A stretch of 64,000 nt of DNA from Methylobacillus flagellatus (GCF_005502435.1 NZ_SCOU01000002.1:310001-374000), one strand, 5' to 3'. Shown: positions 18,305-29,493, counted from the stretch's first letter. Numbers and translations: made by a program. Notes: a model not told the origin generated them from the sequence alone.

Positions 18305-19333
18305 TTAGTTACTGCCTGCTGTGGCAACCGTCATTTCGGTTGCAGTAGTCTCTTGGTTACTCGTCTCTTGGCTGGTCTTTTCATTGCTGATCGTTTGTTC
18401 AGCCGTGGCCTCGGCCTTGGGCTCTTCAACGATCACAGCCTGTTCTTCGACTGGCACCCTTGCTGTTGCTGCATTTTCAGTGGCTTCTACAGCGCTAGCG
18501 CTGGACTCGTTGGCGATGGCTGCTACAGAGGCTGGTGCTTCTGAGCTCACGACTGGTGAATTGGCAGCTGGTGAACTGGCAGCTGGAGCAGGCTCTTTTG
18601 CTTTTTCAGCTGGCGGGTCTTCGCCATATTCGTCATCGTCATCGCGCGCTGCGGCAACGCCATCGTTGATCTGATTCTGGCGGCGTTGCAGGTAAGCATC
18701 ACGCATGAACGCATAAGGGTCCAGCGCAGCATCATCCAGCAGATCGCTGGCAGGCAGGTATTGCGCACGCAGGTCGATGAACTTAACGATACGTGCCTGG
18801 TTGCGCGTTGCGACATGGTCTACGTAGCCGATCGGGTCGAACAGGGCGGTGTCGACTGCGAAACCTGCCGTGTCACGCAGTGTGCTTGGGCCTATGAATG
18901 GCAGCACGATGTAAGCGCCGCTGCCTACGCCCCAGTGGCCCAAGGTCTGGCCGAAATCTTCACTGTGCTTGGGGATGCCGTCCATGGAAGCGACATCGAT
19001 TAGCCCCAGCACACCTACCGTGCTGTTGATTACGACGCGACCCAGGTCATCCATGGCGCGATCGAACTTGAATTGCAGCAGGTTGTTGACCGCAGTGACG
19101 ACAGTGCCGAGGTTGCTGAAGAAGTTGTTGACGCCGGTGCGGATCGGGCTGGGCAAGACCGCCTTGTAGGCGCCTGCGATCGGCTTGATCACCGCCTTGT
19201 CAGCGGTGTCATTGAATTTGTATACGCCGCGATTGAATCCTTCCAGCGGATCCTTGTTGGCTTGACTGGCGCAACCACTCAATACGAGCGCCATGGCCAG
19301 GGTGGCTACTAAACCGGAAGCATTGATGCGCAT
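18305..19333 (-). CDS. mlaA: MlaA (VacJ) outer-membrane phospholipid transport lipoprotein
   Basis: Removes surface-exposed phospholipids from the outer leaflet and passes them to MlaC. Signal peptide with lipobox LSGC (Cys ~21). The VacJ domain spans ~27-225 with DPLEGFNRGVYKFND and LGHWGVGSGAYIVLPFIGPS. Unusually, residues ~230-342 form a low-complexity tail rich in Ala, Glu, Ser and Thr (many APAAS, EKTSQETSN-type pieces), making the protein ~110 residues longer than E. coli MlaA. No mlaBCDEF genes are nearby. Convergent to pmbA. Confidence 0.93.
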   Translation of the reverse strand: MRINASGLVATLAMALVLSGCASQANKDPLEGFNRGVYKFNDTADKAVIKPIAGAYKAVLPSPIRTGVNNFFSNLGTVVTAVNNLLQFKFDRAMDDLGRVVINSTVGVLGLIDVASMDGIPKHSEDFGQTLGHWGVGSGAYIVLPFIGPSTLRDTAGFAVDTALFDPIGYVDHVATRNQARIVKFIDLRAQYLPASDLLDDAALDPYAFMRDAYLQRRQNQINDGVAAARDDDDEYGEDPPAEKAKEPAPAASSPAANSPVVSSEAPASVAAIANESSASAVEATENAATARVPVEEQAVIVEEPKAEATAEQTISNEKTSQETSNQETTATEMTVATAGSN

Positions 19334-19552
19334 ACTTGATATCCATCTGGTAAAAAATTGAGCCGACTGTAAATCGCGCCATTAGTACACTTTACGCGCT
19401 ATTTATCGAAAATACTTTAACCGAGCCATATGGGCTTGTCTACTTTTATCCATATGGCACCCCAATGCGGGGGATAGGCGTCCTAAATAGAGGCTTGCTC
19501 AACGGCTGGTGACCCTGCTATTTCAACTTATACCGGGTATGGCCGTCAGCGT

Positions 19553-19774
19553 TCAGGCGCTGATCACCAGGATACGGGTTGCGGCGTACGCGACCTGTTG
19601 TCCGGCACGGATCTTGGCGGTTTTACGCAGTTCCACTGCACCGTCCACCTTGACCAGGCCTTGAGCGACTAGCGCTTTGCCGCTACCGCCACTATCCGCG
19701 CAACCGGTCAGCTTGAGCAGGTTGCATAGTTCGATGTAATCGGATTGCAGTTGGAACTGGATGGGTGTGTTCAT
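19553..19774 (-). CDS. S4-domain RNA-binding protein (YbcJ-like)
   Basis: 73 residues consisting of one S4 fold: YIELCNLLKLTGCADSGGSG, then ALVAQGLVKVDGAVELRKTAKI, the S4 beta-turn region. Small stand-alone S4 proteins such as E. coli YbcJ bind structured RNA; the exact target is unknown. It is monocistronic, between mlaA and tRNA-Leu. The 219-bp gap to mlaA (19334-19552) has two CCATATGG boxes but no gene. Confidence 0.85.
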   Translation of the reverse strand: MNTPIQFQLQSDYIELCNLLKLTGCADSGGSGKALVAQGLVKVDGAVELRKTAKIRAGQQVAYAATRILVISA

Positions 19775-19904
19775 GATGGGATACTCAAGTGTAGCTCAGC
19801 GTGGTTTTCAGCTTTGGCTGCAACTGTGGGACAATACGCTGTGCTTTACCCATCACTATCATCGCCACTGTTGAACAAAACGACCAAGTTAAACACCAAG
19901 CTGA

Positions 19905-19939
19905 AAAAGAAAAGCCGCATCGGCGAACCGGCTGCGGCT
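19905..19939 (-). terminator. Rho-independent terminator of tRNA-Leu
   Basis: Read on the minus strand: AGCCGCA / TGCGGCT arms around a 13-nt loop, followed by TTTTCTTTTT, 30 bp after the tRNA 3' end. Confidence 0.75.
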
Positions 19940-19969
19940 ATCTGTTACAACGATTTATCACTAATTACT

Positions 19970-20054
19970 TGGTGCCCAGAAGAGGACTCGAACCTCCACA
20001 TCTTTCGATACTAGTACCTGAAACTAGCGCGTCTACCAATTCCGCCATCTGGGC
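19970..20054 (-). tRNA. tRNA-Leu (anticodon CAG)
   Basis: Minus-strand acceptor GCCCAGA (from 20054) pairs with TCTGGGC; discriminator A and encoded CCA (19970-19972) are present. A long variable arm marks a class II tRNA. The anticodon stem CTAGT/ACTAG encloses TTCAGGT, giving CAG and decoding CUG, a common codon in these genes. It diverges from rnr. Confidence 0.95.
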
Positions 20055-20098
20055 GATGGGTCAATCAAAGAACGCGCATTCTATAGGAAAGACACACT

Positions 20099-22522
20099 TT
20101 GTCAACGAGAAAAAAACAACGCAACGCAGATCCACACGCACAGCGTGAAGCAGAGAACTACGCCAACCCACTCCCTAGTCGCGAGTTCATTATGGAAACC
20201 ATGGCAGAACAAGGCGTTCCAGTCATGGTTGAGGTGCTGTACGAGTTATTGCACATCGCGGAAGAAGAGCGCGAGATCTTTCATCGCCGCCTCAACGCCA
20301 TGGAGCGTGAAGGCCAGATCATCCGTAATCGCAAGGGCGCTTTGTGCATCGCAGAGAAGATCCACCTGATCGCCGGCCGGGTGCATGGCCATGCTGAGGG
20401 CTTCGGTTTTCTGATCCCGGACCAGGGCGGCGATGACATCTTTTTATCACCACGCGAGATGTCGCAGGTGCTGCACGGCGACCGTGTCATGGTGCGTCCA
20501 GCCGGGCTGGACCGTCGTGGCCGTCCGGAAGGGCGCATCGTCGAGGTGCTGGAACGCAATACCAACAAGCTGGTGGGCCGGGTGATCCGTGCGCATGGCG
20601 TGACCATCGTGGCGGCAGAAGACAAGCGCGTGAATCAGGATATCCTGATTCCCTATCATCTGGACATGAACGCCAAAGACGGTCAGGTGGTGATGGTGGA
20701 GTTGACCGATCAGCCTTCGTCCTCTGCCAAACCCATGGGTAAGGTCGTCGAAATCCTGGGTAACTATGCCGATTCCGGTATGGAGATCGAGATCGCGCTG
20801 CGCAAGCACCAGTTGCCGTATGAGTTCAGCCATGCTGCCGTGCAGCAGGCCGAAAACTACCCCAAGCTGGTGCAGGCCAAAGACTGGAAAGGCCGTATCG
20901 ACCTGCGTGAGCTGCCGCTGGTCACCATAGACGGCGAGACGGCGCGTGACTTTGACGATGCGGTCTACGCCGAGCCACAAGGCAAGGGCTGGCGTCTGGT
21001 GGTGGCCATCGCGGATGTGAGCTTTTATGTGAAGCCGGGTGATGCGCTGGACAAGGATGCTTATGAGCGCGGCAACTCGGTGTATTTCCCGCGTCGCGTG
21101 ATCCCGATGTTGCCGGAAGCACTATCCAACGGCTTGTGTTCGCTGAACCCGGATGTGGAGCGCTTGTGCATGGTGTGCGATATGCAGATCGACGCGCTGG
21201 GTGCGGTCAAGCGTTACCAGTTCTACCCATCGGTGATGCGTTCCAAGGCGCGCATGACCTACACCCAGGTGTTCGACATCATCAGCCACCCGGACGGCGA
21301 ACTGGCTAGACAATATGCCTGGTTGGTGCCACATGTGGGGCATTTGTACCGCCTGTACCAGATCATGCTCAAGGCGCGCGAGCAGCGTGGTGCCATCGAG
21401 TTTGAAAGCGGCGAGACCATGATGGTGTTCGATGACAACGGCAAGATCGCGCGTATCGACCCGGTCAAGCGTAACGAAGCGCATCGTTTGATCGAAGAGT
21501 GCATGCTGGCCGCCAACGTGTGCGCGTCGGACTATCTCAAAACCAACGAGCACCCGGTGCTGTATCGTATCCACGAAGGCCCCACGCCTGAAAAGCTGGA
21601 AGCACTGCGCACCTTCATGGGCGAGTTCGGTTTTGGTGTCGGCGGTGGGGATACCCCGCATGCCAAGGATTATGGCAAGTTGCTGGCGCGCATCAAGGGC
21701 CGTCCAGACGAGCAGCTGCTGCAAACCGTGTTGTTGCGTTCCATGCAGCAGGCGGTGTACAGCCCGGACAATATCGGTCACTTCGGCCTGGCTTACGAGT
21801 CCTACACGCACTTCACCTCGCCGATCCGCCGTTACCCGGACCTGCTGGTGCATAGAGCCATCAAGGCAGTGCTGGAAGGCGCGCAGTATCGCGCCGGTAA
21901 CTGGCATGAGCTGGGCAAACACTGCTCCATGACCGAACGTCGTGCCGATGATGCCACGCGGGATGTGCAGGCCTGGCTCAAGTGCTATTACATGCAGGAC
22001 AAGATAGGCGAAGTGTTCGACGGCACCGTGGCGGGTGTGACCAGTTTTGGTTTGTTCATCGCGCTGGACGGGGTGTATGTCGAGGGCCTGCTGCATGTCA
22101 CCGAACTGGGCAACGATTACTTCAATTACGACAAGGCGCGCCACGAGATGGCGGGTGAGCGTACCGGAGTGCGTTACCGTCTCGGCGACCGTCTGCGCGT
22201 GAAAGTCAGCCGGGTTGATCTGGAAACCAGTAAAATAGACTTCGTTCTGGTCGATAAAGCCACGGCGGTTGAACCGTCTGGCGCTGAATCGCCGTCGCCA
22301 GCCCAGCGTACCCTGTCAGTGAAGTCGGCGCATGAGGCGACTGCCCGGGCCGATCGCGCCGGTGCAACCAGGCCGCCTGCTGGCCGCGCGCCAGCCCCAC
22401 GCAGAAGTCGCGGGCCAGGAAAATCCGTGGCCAAGCCAGGCGGCAAGCAAACCGCTGGTCAGCCCCGGGCTGCCAGTAAACCTAAAAAATCCAGCACCGC
22501 CAAGGTCAAGAAAAGCAAATGA
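20099..22522 (+). CDS. rnr: Ribonuclease R
   Basis: 3'-to-5' exoribonuclease that degrades structured RNA, rRNA fragments and tmRNA-tagged messages. 807 residues: N-terminal helix-turn-helix and two cold-shock domains, the RNB catalytic domain with [15 protein letters not shown] (~278-290, metal-binding aspartates), an S1 domain ([20 protein letters not shown], ~640-660), and a Lys/Ala/Pro-rich basic tail (~725-807). Start is TTG at 20099 with AGGAAAG upstream; no ATG is available before the conserved domain. The stop overlaps rlmB by 4 bp, as in E. coli, where rnr and rlmB are neighbours. Confidence 0.96.
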   Translation: MSTRKKQRNADPHAQREAENYANPLPSREFIMETMAEQGVPVMVEVLYELLHIAEEEREIFHRRLNAMEREGQIIRNRKGALCIAEKIHLIAGRVHGHAEGFGFLIPDQGGDDIFLSPREMSQVLHGDRVMVRPAGLDRRGRPEGRIVEVLERNTNKLVGRVIRAHGVTIVAAEDKRVNQDILIPYHLDMNAKDGQVVMVELTDQPSSSAKPMGKVVEILGNYADSGMEIEIALRKHQLPYEFSHAAVQQAENYPKLVQAKDWKGRIDLRELPLVTIDGETARDFDDAVYAEPQGKGWRLVVAIADVSFYVKPGDALDKDAYERGNSVYFPRRVIPMLPEALSNGLCSLNPDVERLCMVCDMQIDALGAVKRYQFYPSVMRSKARMTYTQVFDIISHPDGELARQYAWLVPHVGHLYRLYQIMLKAREQRGAIEFESGETMMVFDDNGKIARIDPVKRNEAHRLIEECMLAANVCASDYLKTNEHPVLYRIHEGPTPEKLEALRTFMGEFGFGVGGGDTPHAKDYGKLLARIKGRPDEQLLQTVLLRSMQQAVYSPDNIGHFGLAYESYTHFTSPIRRYPDLLVHRAIKAVLEGAQYRAGNWHELGKHCSMTERRADDATRDVQAWLKCYYMQDKIGEVFDGTVAGVTSFGLFIALDGVYVEGLLHVTELGNDYFNYDKARHEMAGERTGVRYRLGDRLRVKVSRVDLETSKIDFVLVDKATAVEPSGAESPSPAQRTLSVKSAHEATARADRAGATRPPAGRAPAPRRSRGPGKSVAKPGGKQTAGQPRAASKPKKSSTAKVKKSK

Positions 22523-23268
22523 GTGAATCCCGTATCCTGTTCGGCTTCCATGCCGTTTTAAGCCGTCTCAGGCAACACGCCGCCAGCATCCAGGAGATCC
22601 TGATCGATCGGGATCGTGTCGATGCGCGCATGAAAGACCTGCTCAACATGGCCGAGAGTGCCGGTGTGCGTCTGATGCAGGTGGAACGTAGCCGCCTCGA
22701 TGGCATGGCCGGTGCCAATGGCCGCCATCAGGGCGTGATCGCCCGCGTGGTGGATACGCCCATCCCCTATATGGACATCCATGACATCCTGGAATCCGGC
22801 CTCGATGAACCGCCGTTCTTCCTGGTGCTGGACGGCGTGGAAGATCCGCACAACCTGGGCGCCTGCCTGCGCGTGGCCGATGCTATGGGCGTGCATGCCG
22901 TGATCGCCCCCAAGGACAGAGCAGTGGGTCTGAATGCCACCGTGCGCAAAGTGGCCTGTGGCGCTGCCGAGACCGTGCCCTTCATCGCAGTGACCAATCT
23001 GGCGCGTACCTTGCGCGAGCTGCAAGAGGCCGGCGTGTTCGTGATCGGCACGGCAGCAGATGCGCCGTCCGACCTGTTCAGCACCAAGCTGACGGGCCCA
23101 CTGGCGCTGGTGCTGGGTGCGGAAGGCACTGGCTTGCGTCGGCTGACTGCCGAGAATTGTGATGCGCTGGTGGGCATTCCCATGTTCGGCTCGGTCGAGA
23201 GTCTGAATGTCTCGGTGGCCAGTGGTATTTGTCTGTACGAGGCACGTCGCCAGCGCAATCTGGGCTGA
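22519..23268 (+). CDS. rlmB: 23S rRNA (Gm2251) 2'-O-methyltransferase
   Basis: SPOUT-class methyltransferase for the peptidyl-transferase loop. 249 residues: an N-terminal substrate-binding domain ([13 protein letters not shown]) then the knotted SPOUT domain with [19 protein letters not shown] (~95-113), [14 protein letters not shown] and [20 protein letters not shown], the three SpoU motifs. ATGA overlap with rnr couples them. Confidence 0.97.
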   Translation: MSESRILFGFHAVLSRLRQHAASIQEILIDRDRVDARMKDLLNMAESAGVRLMQVERSRLDGMAGANGRHQGVIARVVDTPIPYMDIHDILESGLDEPPFFLVLDGVEDPHNLGACLRVADAMGVHAVIAPKDRAVGLNATVRKVACGAAETVPFIAVTNLARTLRELQEAGVFVIGTAADAPSDLFSTKLTGPLALVLGAEGTGLRRLTAENCDALVGIPMFGSVESLNVSVASGICLYEARRQRNLG

Positions 23269-23361
23269 TCCCGCAGCGTCTGATGCTGTATTGAGGTTTA
23301 TTTCGGGCCGCTAAAATGTTATTTTATCGGTCTTTTCAATGTGTTAACTTTTGGAGTCATC

Positions 23362-23769
23362 ATGGCTGTAGAACGTACCCTTTCCATTATCAAACCTGAC
23401 GCAGTTGCCAAGAACGTGATTGGCCAGATTTATACCCGCTTCGAGTCCAACGGCCTGAAGATCGTGGCTGCAAAAATGGCCCAACTGACCCAGGCTGAAG
23501 CAGAAGGCTTCTACGCCGTGCACAAAGAGCGTCCTTTCTTCAAGGCGCTGGTTGAGTTCATGATCTCCGGCCCGGTGATGATCCAGGCGCTCGAAGGCGA
23601 GAACGCAGTGCTGAAGAACCGCGAACTGATGGGCGCGACCAACCCCAAGGATGCAGCACCAGGCACCATCCGTGCTGACTTCGCAGAAAGCATCGACGCC
23701 AATGCGGTACACGGTTCCGATTCTGCTGAAAACGCAGCCATCGAAATCGCTTATTTCTTCGGTAAGTAA
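23362..23769 (+). CDS. ndk: Nucleoside diphosphate kinase
   Basis: Transfers the gamma phosphate from ATP to NDPs via a phosphohistidine. 135 residues from the ATG at 23362 (GGAG 5-8 nt upstream). The catalytic region is [12 protein letters not shown] with H117, and the nucleotide-binding N-terminus reads [16 protein letters not shown] weak promoter (TTGAGG, 15 bp, TAAAAT at 23291-23317) precedes it. It begins the conserved ndk-rlmN block. Confidence 0.97.
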   Translation: MAVERTLSIIKPDAVAKNVIGQIYTRFESNGLKIVAAKMAQLTQAEAEGFYAVHKERPFFKALVEFMISGPVMIQALEGENAVLKNRELMGATNPKDAAPGTIRADFAESIDANAVHGSDSAENAAIEIAYFFGK

Positions 23770-23786
23770 TACAAGGCTGTCGCGTT

Positions 23787-24926
23787 TTGATCAATCTGCT
23801 CGATTTCAGTCAGCCGCAACTCGCCGCGTTCTTTCAGGAGCGCGGTGAGAAGCCGTTTCGCGCCAAGCAACTGATGCGCTGGATGCATCATTTCGGCGTG
23901 CAGGATTTCGAGCAGATGACGGATATCGCCAAGGCCCTGCGCCAGAAGCTGGCACTGGAGGCGGATATCACCCCGCCCGAGGTGCAGCTGGAGCAGGTGT
24001 CTGATGACGGCACCCGCAAATGGCTGATCGCCACGGGTACCGGCAATGCGGTCGAGACCGTGTTTATCCCGGAATCTGACCGTGGCACGCTGTGCGTGTC
24101 CTCACAAGTAGGCTGTGCCCTGGAGTGTACCTTCTGCTCCACTGGCCGCCAGGGATTCAACCGTAATCTGCGTGTCTCCGAGATCATCGGCCAGCTGTGG
24201 TTGGCCAATGCCTCGCTGCGTCAGGACGATGGCTACGACATGCTGCCGCCCGGCGAACGCATCATCAGCAATGTGGTGATGATGGGCATGGGCGAGCCGC
24301 TCGCCAATTACGACAATGTGGTCACCGCCATGCAGATCATGCTGGACGACTCGGCGTATGGCTTGAGTCGCCGCCGTGTGACCTTGTCCACCAGCGGCAT
24401 GGTGCCCGCCATGGACAGGCTCAAGGAAGACTGTCCGGTGGCGCTGGCCGTTTCGCTGCATGCGCCTAACGATGCGCTGCGCGATGTGATCGTGCCCATC
24501 AACAAGAAATACCCGCTCAAGGAACTGATGGCGGCCTGCCAGCGCTATCTGGTCAAAGCGCCACGCGATTTTGTGACCTTCGAATATGTGATGCTGGACG
24601 GTGTCAATGACAGTGCCGAGCATGCGCGCGAACTGATCGCGCTGGTGCGGGATGTCCCCTGCAAGTTCAACCTGATTCCATTCAACCCCTTCCCGGATAG
24701 CGGCTACAATACGTCCAGACCGGACAATATTCGCCGTTTCCGCGATCTGCTGATGCAGGCTGGCCATATCGTCACTACACGCAAGACCCGCGGCGATGAC
24801 ATCGACGCCGCCTGTGGCCAGCTGGCGGGCATGGTGCAGGACAAGACCAAGCGTACGGCATTGCGTGCTGCACAGTCCATGGATGCGTTGCCTGCCGGGA
24901 CGATACCAATTGCGCAGCTTGACTGA
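23787..24926 (+). CDS. rlmN: Dual-specificity 23S rRNA/tRNA C2-adenine methyltransferase
   Basis: Radical-SAM enzyme that methylates A2503 of 23S rRNA and A37 of some tRNAs. 379 residues; the Fe-S cluster motif CALECTFC has C110, C114 and C117. The [10 protein letters not shown] block and [11 protein letters not shown] follow, and the C-terminal [19 protein letters not shown] holds the catalytic cysteine. Start is TTG at 23787 with AAGG ~10 nt upstream, 17 bp after ndk. The gene usually next in this order, pilF, is missing; rodZ follows. Confidence 0.96.
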   Translation: MINLLDFSQPQLAAFFQERGEKPFRAKQLMRWMHHFGVQDFEQMTDIAKALRQKLALEADITPPEVQLEQVSDDGTRKWLIATGTGNAVETVFIPESDRGTLCVSSQVGCALECTFCSTGRQGFNRNLRVSEIIGQLWLANASLRQDDGYDMLPPGERIISNVVMMGMGEPLANYDNVVTAMQIMLDDSAYGLSRRRVTLSTSGMVPAMDRLKEDCPVALAVSLHAPNDALRDVIVPINKKYPLKELMAACQRYLVKAPRDFVTFEYVMLDGVNDSAEHARELIALVRDVPCKFNLIPFNPFPDSGYNTSRPDNIRRFRDLLMQAGHIVTTRKTRGDDIDAACGQLAGMVQDKTKRTALRAAQSMDALPAGTIPIAQLD

Positions 24927-25041
24927 TCTCAAGTAAGGTTGCCCTCGATATATAAGGCTCGATAATAGTGTGCATGGCCCATTGTCCCGGCCTGTCGAAC
25001 AGCCCGGAATAGACAGAACTCTTAAAGCACTCAGGATTAAG

Positions 25042-25989
25042 ATGCAGACAGACCCATCCGTGATTCCCCCAGAAGGCGCTGTATCCAGCGCATCCAGCAC
25101 CCCGCGACTTGGCGAGACCTTGATCGCAGCCCGTGAGGCCATGCAGCTCAAGGTTGAAGACGTGTCCGCTCGCTTGCGACTGAGTGTGCAGCAGGTGCGT
25201 GCCCTGGAGTCTGAGGAGTTCTCGGCGTTGCCTGACCCCATGATCACGCGTGGTTTCATCCGTAACTATGCACGCTTGTTGCAGATCGATGCCGAGCCGC
25301 TGATCGAGATCCACCGTCAACTTGCCCCGGCCGCGACGCTGCGGCCCCTGACGCTGCTGTCCGAGAACATCCCCATGCAAAGCCCACGTCGCCGCTCCTG
25401 GCTGGTGTACGCCGTGGTGATCGTGGTGTTACTGGCCATCGCTGGTATCTGGCATAGCTTGAACAGGCCGCTGGCCGTGGACTTGACGCCCGAGGCACCC
25501 GCTCCAGAGTCCGTGCCATTACCACCAGCCCCTGCATCGGAATTGCCACCTAGTGGCGAGATGTCTGCTTTGTCGTCAGATATCAGCTCTTCAGAAATGA
25601 GTGAGCCTGCGGCCGCGCCAGAAGCGTCAACGGTTGAGCCCGCTCCAGTGGCACCGCCTGCAAGCGTGGTTGAAGCCACGCCAGTTGCGCCTGCAGTCGT
25701 CACCCCGGCCGCTGCTGCCGCCACGTCCACCATGGCGACTGCCGCGACTGCCAGAGTCGAGTTCAGCTTTGCCGAAAATAGCTGGGTCGGTGTGCGTGAT
25801 GCCGACGGCAACGAAATATTCAACAAAAGCAAAGCAGCAGGTAAGACCGATTTTGTTGAAGGCAAGCCACCGTTCACCATCGTCATCGGCAATGCTTCTG
25901 GTACCAGCCTTACGTTCAATGGCAAGCCGGTGGATCTGGCGCCCCATACCAGCCTGAATGTCGCCCGATTGACGCTGGGGGCGCCGTGA
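25042..25989 (+). CDS. rodZ: RodZ-type cell-shape protein
   Basis: Bitopic membrane protein linking MreB to the wall-synthesis machinery. 315 residues from the ATG at 25042 (AGGA spaced 5 nt). A helix-turn-helix Xre-type cytoplasmic domain at ~24-95 ([19 protein letters not shown]), a single membrane helix at ~117-137 ([18 protein letters not shown]), a Pro/Ala/Ser-rich periplasmic linker (~145-235), and a C-terminal DUF4115 beta domain ([16 protein letters not shown]). The GTGA junction overlaps ispG by 4 bp. Confidence 0.92.
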   Translation: MQTDPSVIPPEGAVSSASSTPRLGETLIAAREAMQLKVEDVSARLRLSVQQVRALESEEFSALPDPMITRGFIRNYARLLQIDAEPLIEIHRQLAPAATLRPLTLLSENIPMQSPRRRSWLVYAVVIVVLLAIAGIWHSLNRPLAVDLTPEAPAPESVPLPPAPASELPPSGEMSALSSDISSSEMSEPAAAPEASTVEPAPVAPPASVVEATPVAPAVVTPAAAAATSTMATAATARVEFSFAENSWVGVRDADGNEIFNKSKAAGKTDFVEGKPPFTIVIGNASGTSLTFNGKPVDLAPHTSLNVARLTLGAP

Positions 25990-27302
25990 GTCAAGTATCC
26001 CGTCTCGTGCGCCGCCCTTGTAAGCGCGTCATGATAGGCCATGTGGCAGTGGGGGGCGATGCCTCGGTGGTGGTGCAATCCATGACCAATACCGATACCG
26101 CCGATGCCGACGCCACCGTGCGACAGGTGTTCGAGCTCTGGCAGGCGGGCTCGGAAGTGGTGCGCATCACCGTCAACTCGCCCGAGGCTGCCGCTCAGGT
26201 CGGCAACATCCGCCGTCAACTCGATGTGCTGGGTTGCAATGTGCCGCTGGTCGGCGATTTTCATTACAACGGCCACAAGCTGCTGACCCAGTATCCGGAT
26301 TGTGCCCAGGCGCTGGCCAAATACCGCATCAATCCAGGCAATGTAGGCAAGGGCAGCAAGCGTGATGAACAGTTCGCCGCCATGATAGAGACCGCCGTGC
26401 GCTACGATAAGCCGGTGCGTATCGGCGTCAACTGGGGCAGTCTGGACCAGGCCAAGATGGCGCGCATGATGGACGAGAACGCGCAGCTGGCGGAGCCGCT
26501 ATCTGCCGATGCGCTGATGCGTGAAGCGCTGATCCAGTCTGCGCTGGAAAGCGCACAACAGGCCGAGCAGCTGGGCTTGTCGGCTGACAAGATCATCATC
26601 TCCTGCAAGGTGAGTGACGTGCAGGACTTGATCAAGGTCTACCGTGAGCTTGGTCAGCGCTGCGATTACGCGCTGCACCTTGGCCTCACCGAGGCCGGCA
26701 TGGGTTCCAAGGGCATCGTCGCCTCCACAGCGGCGCTGTCGGTACTGCTGCAGGAAGGCATAGGCGACACCATCCGCGTGTCGCTGACGCCGGAGCCGAA
26801 CGAATCGCGCACCAAGGAAGTCATCGTGGCGCAGGAGATCCTGCAGACCATGGGCATACGCTCGTTCACACCGCTGGTGACGGCTTGTCCCGGTTGTGGG
26901 CGCACCACGTCCACTTATTTCCAGGAACTGGCGCAGCAGATCCAGCGTTATCTGCGTGAGCAGATGCCGGTGTGGCGCAAGCAGTATCCGGGTGTGGAGT
27001 CTATGAGCGTGGCGGTGATGGGGTGCGTGGTGAACGGGCCGGGCGAATCCAAGCTGGCCAATATCGGCATCAGTCTGCCCGGCACCGGTGAAGTGCCGGT
27101 CGCGCCCGTGTTCGTGGACGGTGAAAAGACCGTCACCCTCAAGGGCGACAATATCGCCGCCGAATTCCAGCACATCGTCGAAGACTATGTGCAGCAACAC
27201 TATGCCGAAGGCGGTAAGTTGCGTGCTTTGTTGCCAGTCGATCTGATGGCGGCAGGCCAGACTTCAGCACCGGCGCGCGTGATCCCGCTCAAGGCGATCT
27301 AA
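25986..27302 (+). CDS. ispG: 4-hydroxy-3-methylbut-2-enyl-diphosphate synthase
   Basis: Penultimate step of the MEP isoprenoid pathway, an Fe4S4 reductase acting on methylerythritol cyclodiphosphate. 438 residues with the TIM-barrel N-terminus ([25 protein letters not shown]) and the C-terminal cluster region: two cysteines in [10 protein letters not shown] and one in GCVVNGPGE. The 438-residue size is that of the beta/gammaproteobacterial form. GTG start overlaps the rodZ stop. Confidence 0.97.
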   Translation: MSQVSRLVRRPCKRVMIGHVAVGGDASVVVQSMTNTDTADADATVRQVFELWQAGSEVVRITVNSPEAAAQVGNIRRQLDVLGCNVPLVGDFHYNGHKLLTQYPDCAQALAKYRINPGNVGKGSKRDEQFAAMIETAVRYDKPVRIGVNWGSLDQAKMARMMDENAQLAEPLSADALMREALIQSALESAQQAEQLGLSADKIIISCKVSDVQDLIKVYRELGQRCDYALHLGLTEAGMGSKGIVASTAALSVLLQEGIGDTIRVSLTPEPNESRTKEVIVAQEILQTMGIRSFTPLVTACPGCGRTTSTYFQELAQQIQRYLREQMPVWRKQYPGVESMSVAVMGCVVNGPGESKLANIGISLPGTGEVPVAPVFVDGEKTVTLKGDNIAAEFQHIVEDYVQQHYAEGGKLRALLPVDLMAAGQTSAPARVIPLKAI

Positions 27303-27319
27303 CTCTTTTTTCCGAATCT

Positions 27320-28621
27320 ATGGCTGAAAACAATAAAAACACGCAGTTCCAGAGCATCAAAGGTTTTTACGACATCCTTCCCGAGCATACGCCGCTCTGG
27401 CTCAAGCTGGAAGACACGGCCCGTCAGGTGCTGGGCCAGTATGGCTATCGCAACATCCGCATGCCAGCAGTGGAATCCACCGATCTGTTCGTGCGCAGCG
27501 TGGGTGAGCATACCGACATCGTCGAAAAAGAGATGTATTCCTGGGTGGACGAGCTGAATGGCGATCGCCTCACACTGCGCCCTGAAGGCACCGCTGGTTG
27601 CGTGCGCGCCGTGGTCGAGCACAGTCTCACCTACAATGGCCCGCAGCGTCTGTGGTACATGGGCCCCATGTTCCGTCACGAGAATGTACAAAAAGGCAGG
27701 CAGCGCCAGTTCCACCAGATCGGTGCCGAAGCCTTCGGCTATACCGGCCCCGATGTCGAAGCCGAGCAGATCATCATGCTGGCGCGCTTGTGGCGCGCGC
27801 TGGGCTTGACCGATGTGGAGCTGCAGATCAACACCATAGGCGATGCCAGCGAGCGCGCCGAATATCGCAAGACCCTGATCGCCTATTTTGAGCAGCATGC
27901 CGAGTTGCTGGACGAGGATGCCAGACGGCGTCTGCACAGCAACCCCTTGCGCATCCTGGACAGCAAGAATCCGCGCATGCAGGCCATGATAGAAGCGGCA
28001 CCCAAACTCATGGATCAACTGGGTGCGGAAACCCGCGCGCATTACGACGGTCTATGCCGCATGCTGCAGGAGGCAGGCGTTGCCTTCGTACACAATGCAC
28101 GTTTGGTGCGTGGTCTGGATTATTACAACCGCACCGTGTTCGAGTGGGTGACCACGCGCCTGGGCAGTCAGGGCACCATCGCAGGTGGCGGGCGTTACGA
28201 CACGCTGGTCGAACGCCTGGGTGGCCAGCCTACACCGGCATGTGGCTTTGCCATGGGCATGGAGCGTATTTTCCTGCTGATGCAGGAATATGGCGTGACG
28301 GCCTCCGACGCACCCGATGTGTACCTGATCAACGTGGGTGCGGAAGCCGAGCGGCTGGCGTTGAACGTGGCCGAGCAATTGCGCGAAGCCGGGTTGTCAG
28401 TGACCATGCATGCCGGTGGTGGCAGCTTTAAATCGCAAATGAAAAAAGCGGATCGTAGCGGCGCACGCTATGCAGTGATCATCGCTGAAGATGAGGTCAG
28501 TGCCGGGCAGATCAGTCTCAAGCCCTTGCGCGAAGCCGGGCAACAACGTAGCTGTAGTATTAACGAATGCATAGCGCAATTAAACATGGCGCAATTAAAC
28601 AAGGAGCAACTCAAGACATGA
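27320..28621 (+). CDS. hisS: Histidyl-tRNA synthetase
   Basis: Class II synthetase, 433 residues. Motif 1 lies in GFYDILPEHTPLWLKLEDTA, motif 2 in GPMFRHENVQKGRQRQFHQI, the HisA region is LVRGLDYYNRTVFEW, and motif 3 is GFAMGMERIF. The anticodon-binding C-terminal domain follows. It begins 17 bp after ispG. The stop overlaps the ABC ATPase gene behind it by 4 bp. A second HisRS-like gene, hisZ, is elsewhere in the window. Confidence 0.97.
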   Translation: MAENNKNTQFQSIKGFYDILPEHTPLWLKLEDTARQVLGQYGYRNIRMPAVESTDLFVRSVGEHTDIVEKEMYSWVDELNGDRLTLRPEGTAGCVRAVVEHSLTYNGPQRLWYMGPMFRHENVQKGRQRQFHQIGAEAFGYTGPDVEAEQIIMLARLWRALGLTDVELQINTIGDASERAEYRKTLIAYFEQHAELLDEDARRRLHSNPLRILDSKNPRMQAMIEAAPKLMDQLGAETRAHYDGLCRMLQEAGVAFVHNARLVRGLDYYNRTVFEWVTTRLGSQGTIAGGGRYDTLVERLGGQPTPACGFAMGMERIFLLMQEYGVTASDAPDVYLINVGAEAERLALNVAEQLREAGLSVTMHAGGGSFKSQMKKADRSGARYAVIIAEDEVSAGQISLKPLREAGQQRSCSINECIAQLNMAQLNKEQLKT

Positions 28622-29493
28622 CCCCGCTGCTGCAAGTGGATGGATTGACGGTGGTGCCGCGTGCGGCACCCGAGCGCTGTTTGGTCAGCGATGTTTCCTT
28701 CACTTTGCAGCCAGGCAAGACCACCTGCGTGGTGGGTGAATCCGGCAGTGGCAAAAGCCTGACCGCCCTCGCAGTGATGGGCTTGCTCTCCAGGCAATTA
28801 CAACGCACGCAGGGCAGCATCCGTTTTCAGGGCCAGGAACTGACCACACTGGATGCAGAAGCCATGCGGCGTATCCGTGGCCGCAGCATAGGCATGATCT
28901 TTCAGGAGCCGATGACCTCGCTGAACCCGGTGTTGACCATAGGCCACCAGATCGGCGAGCCGCTCAGCGTGCACCTGGGCCTGCGTGGCCGCGCATTGCA
29001 GGCACGTGTCGCTGGCCTGCTGCAACAGGTCGGCATCCCGCCTGAACGCGCCAACAGCTACCCGGATGAATTGTCCGGCGGCCAGCGTCAGCGCGTGATG
29101 ATCGCCATGAGCATCGCCTGCGAACCGGCCATGTTGATCGCCGACGAACCCACCACAGCCCTCGATGTGACCGTGCAGGCGCAGATCCTGCGGCTGCTAG
29201 ACGAATTGAAGACTCGCATGAACATGGGCATGCTGTTCATCACTCATGATTTTGGCGTGGTAGCGGATATCGCGGACGATGTGGTGGTCATGTTCCGCGG
29301 CGAGGTGGTGGAATACGGTAGCGTGGATCAGGTGCTCAACCGGCCGCAGCATCCCTATACCAAAGCCTTGCTGGCATGCGTGCCGGATGCCGATGGTAAG
29401 AAACCCCTGCTGCCTATCGATTATGCCTGGCTGGAGCAACAGCCAGCCACAACAGCAGCCAGTCCCCAACACAGCATGAGCGAGCCTGCATGA
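28618..29493 (+). CDS. Oligopeptide-type ABC transporter ATPase (OppD/DppD-like)
   Basis: 291 residues. Walker A is GESGSGKS (~39-46), the Q-loop EPMTSLNPV, the signature LSGGQRQRVMIAMSIA, Walker B LIADEPTTALD, and the H-loop ITHDFGVV. The C-terminal end after 260 matches the oligopeptide/dipeptide family (NRPQHPYTKALLACVPD). It starts within the hisS stop (ATGA). The paired ATPase follows, but no permease or binding protein is present. It could serve a peptide, nickel or microcin C-type importer encoded elsewhere. Confidence 0.9.
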   Translation: MTPLLQVDGLTVVPRAAPERCLVSDVSFTLQPGKTTCVVGESGSGKSLTALAVMGLLSRQLQRTQGSIRFQGQELTTLDAEAMRRIRGRSIGMIFQEPMTSLNPVLTIGHQIGEPLSVHLGLRGRALQARVAGLLQQVGIPPERANSYPDELSGGQRQRVMIAMSIACEPAMLIADEPTTALDVTVQAQILRLLDELKTRMNMGMLFITHDFGVVADIADDVVVMFRGEVVEYGSVDQVLNRPQHPYTKALLACVPDADGKKPLLPIDYAWLEQQPATTAASPQHSMSEPA

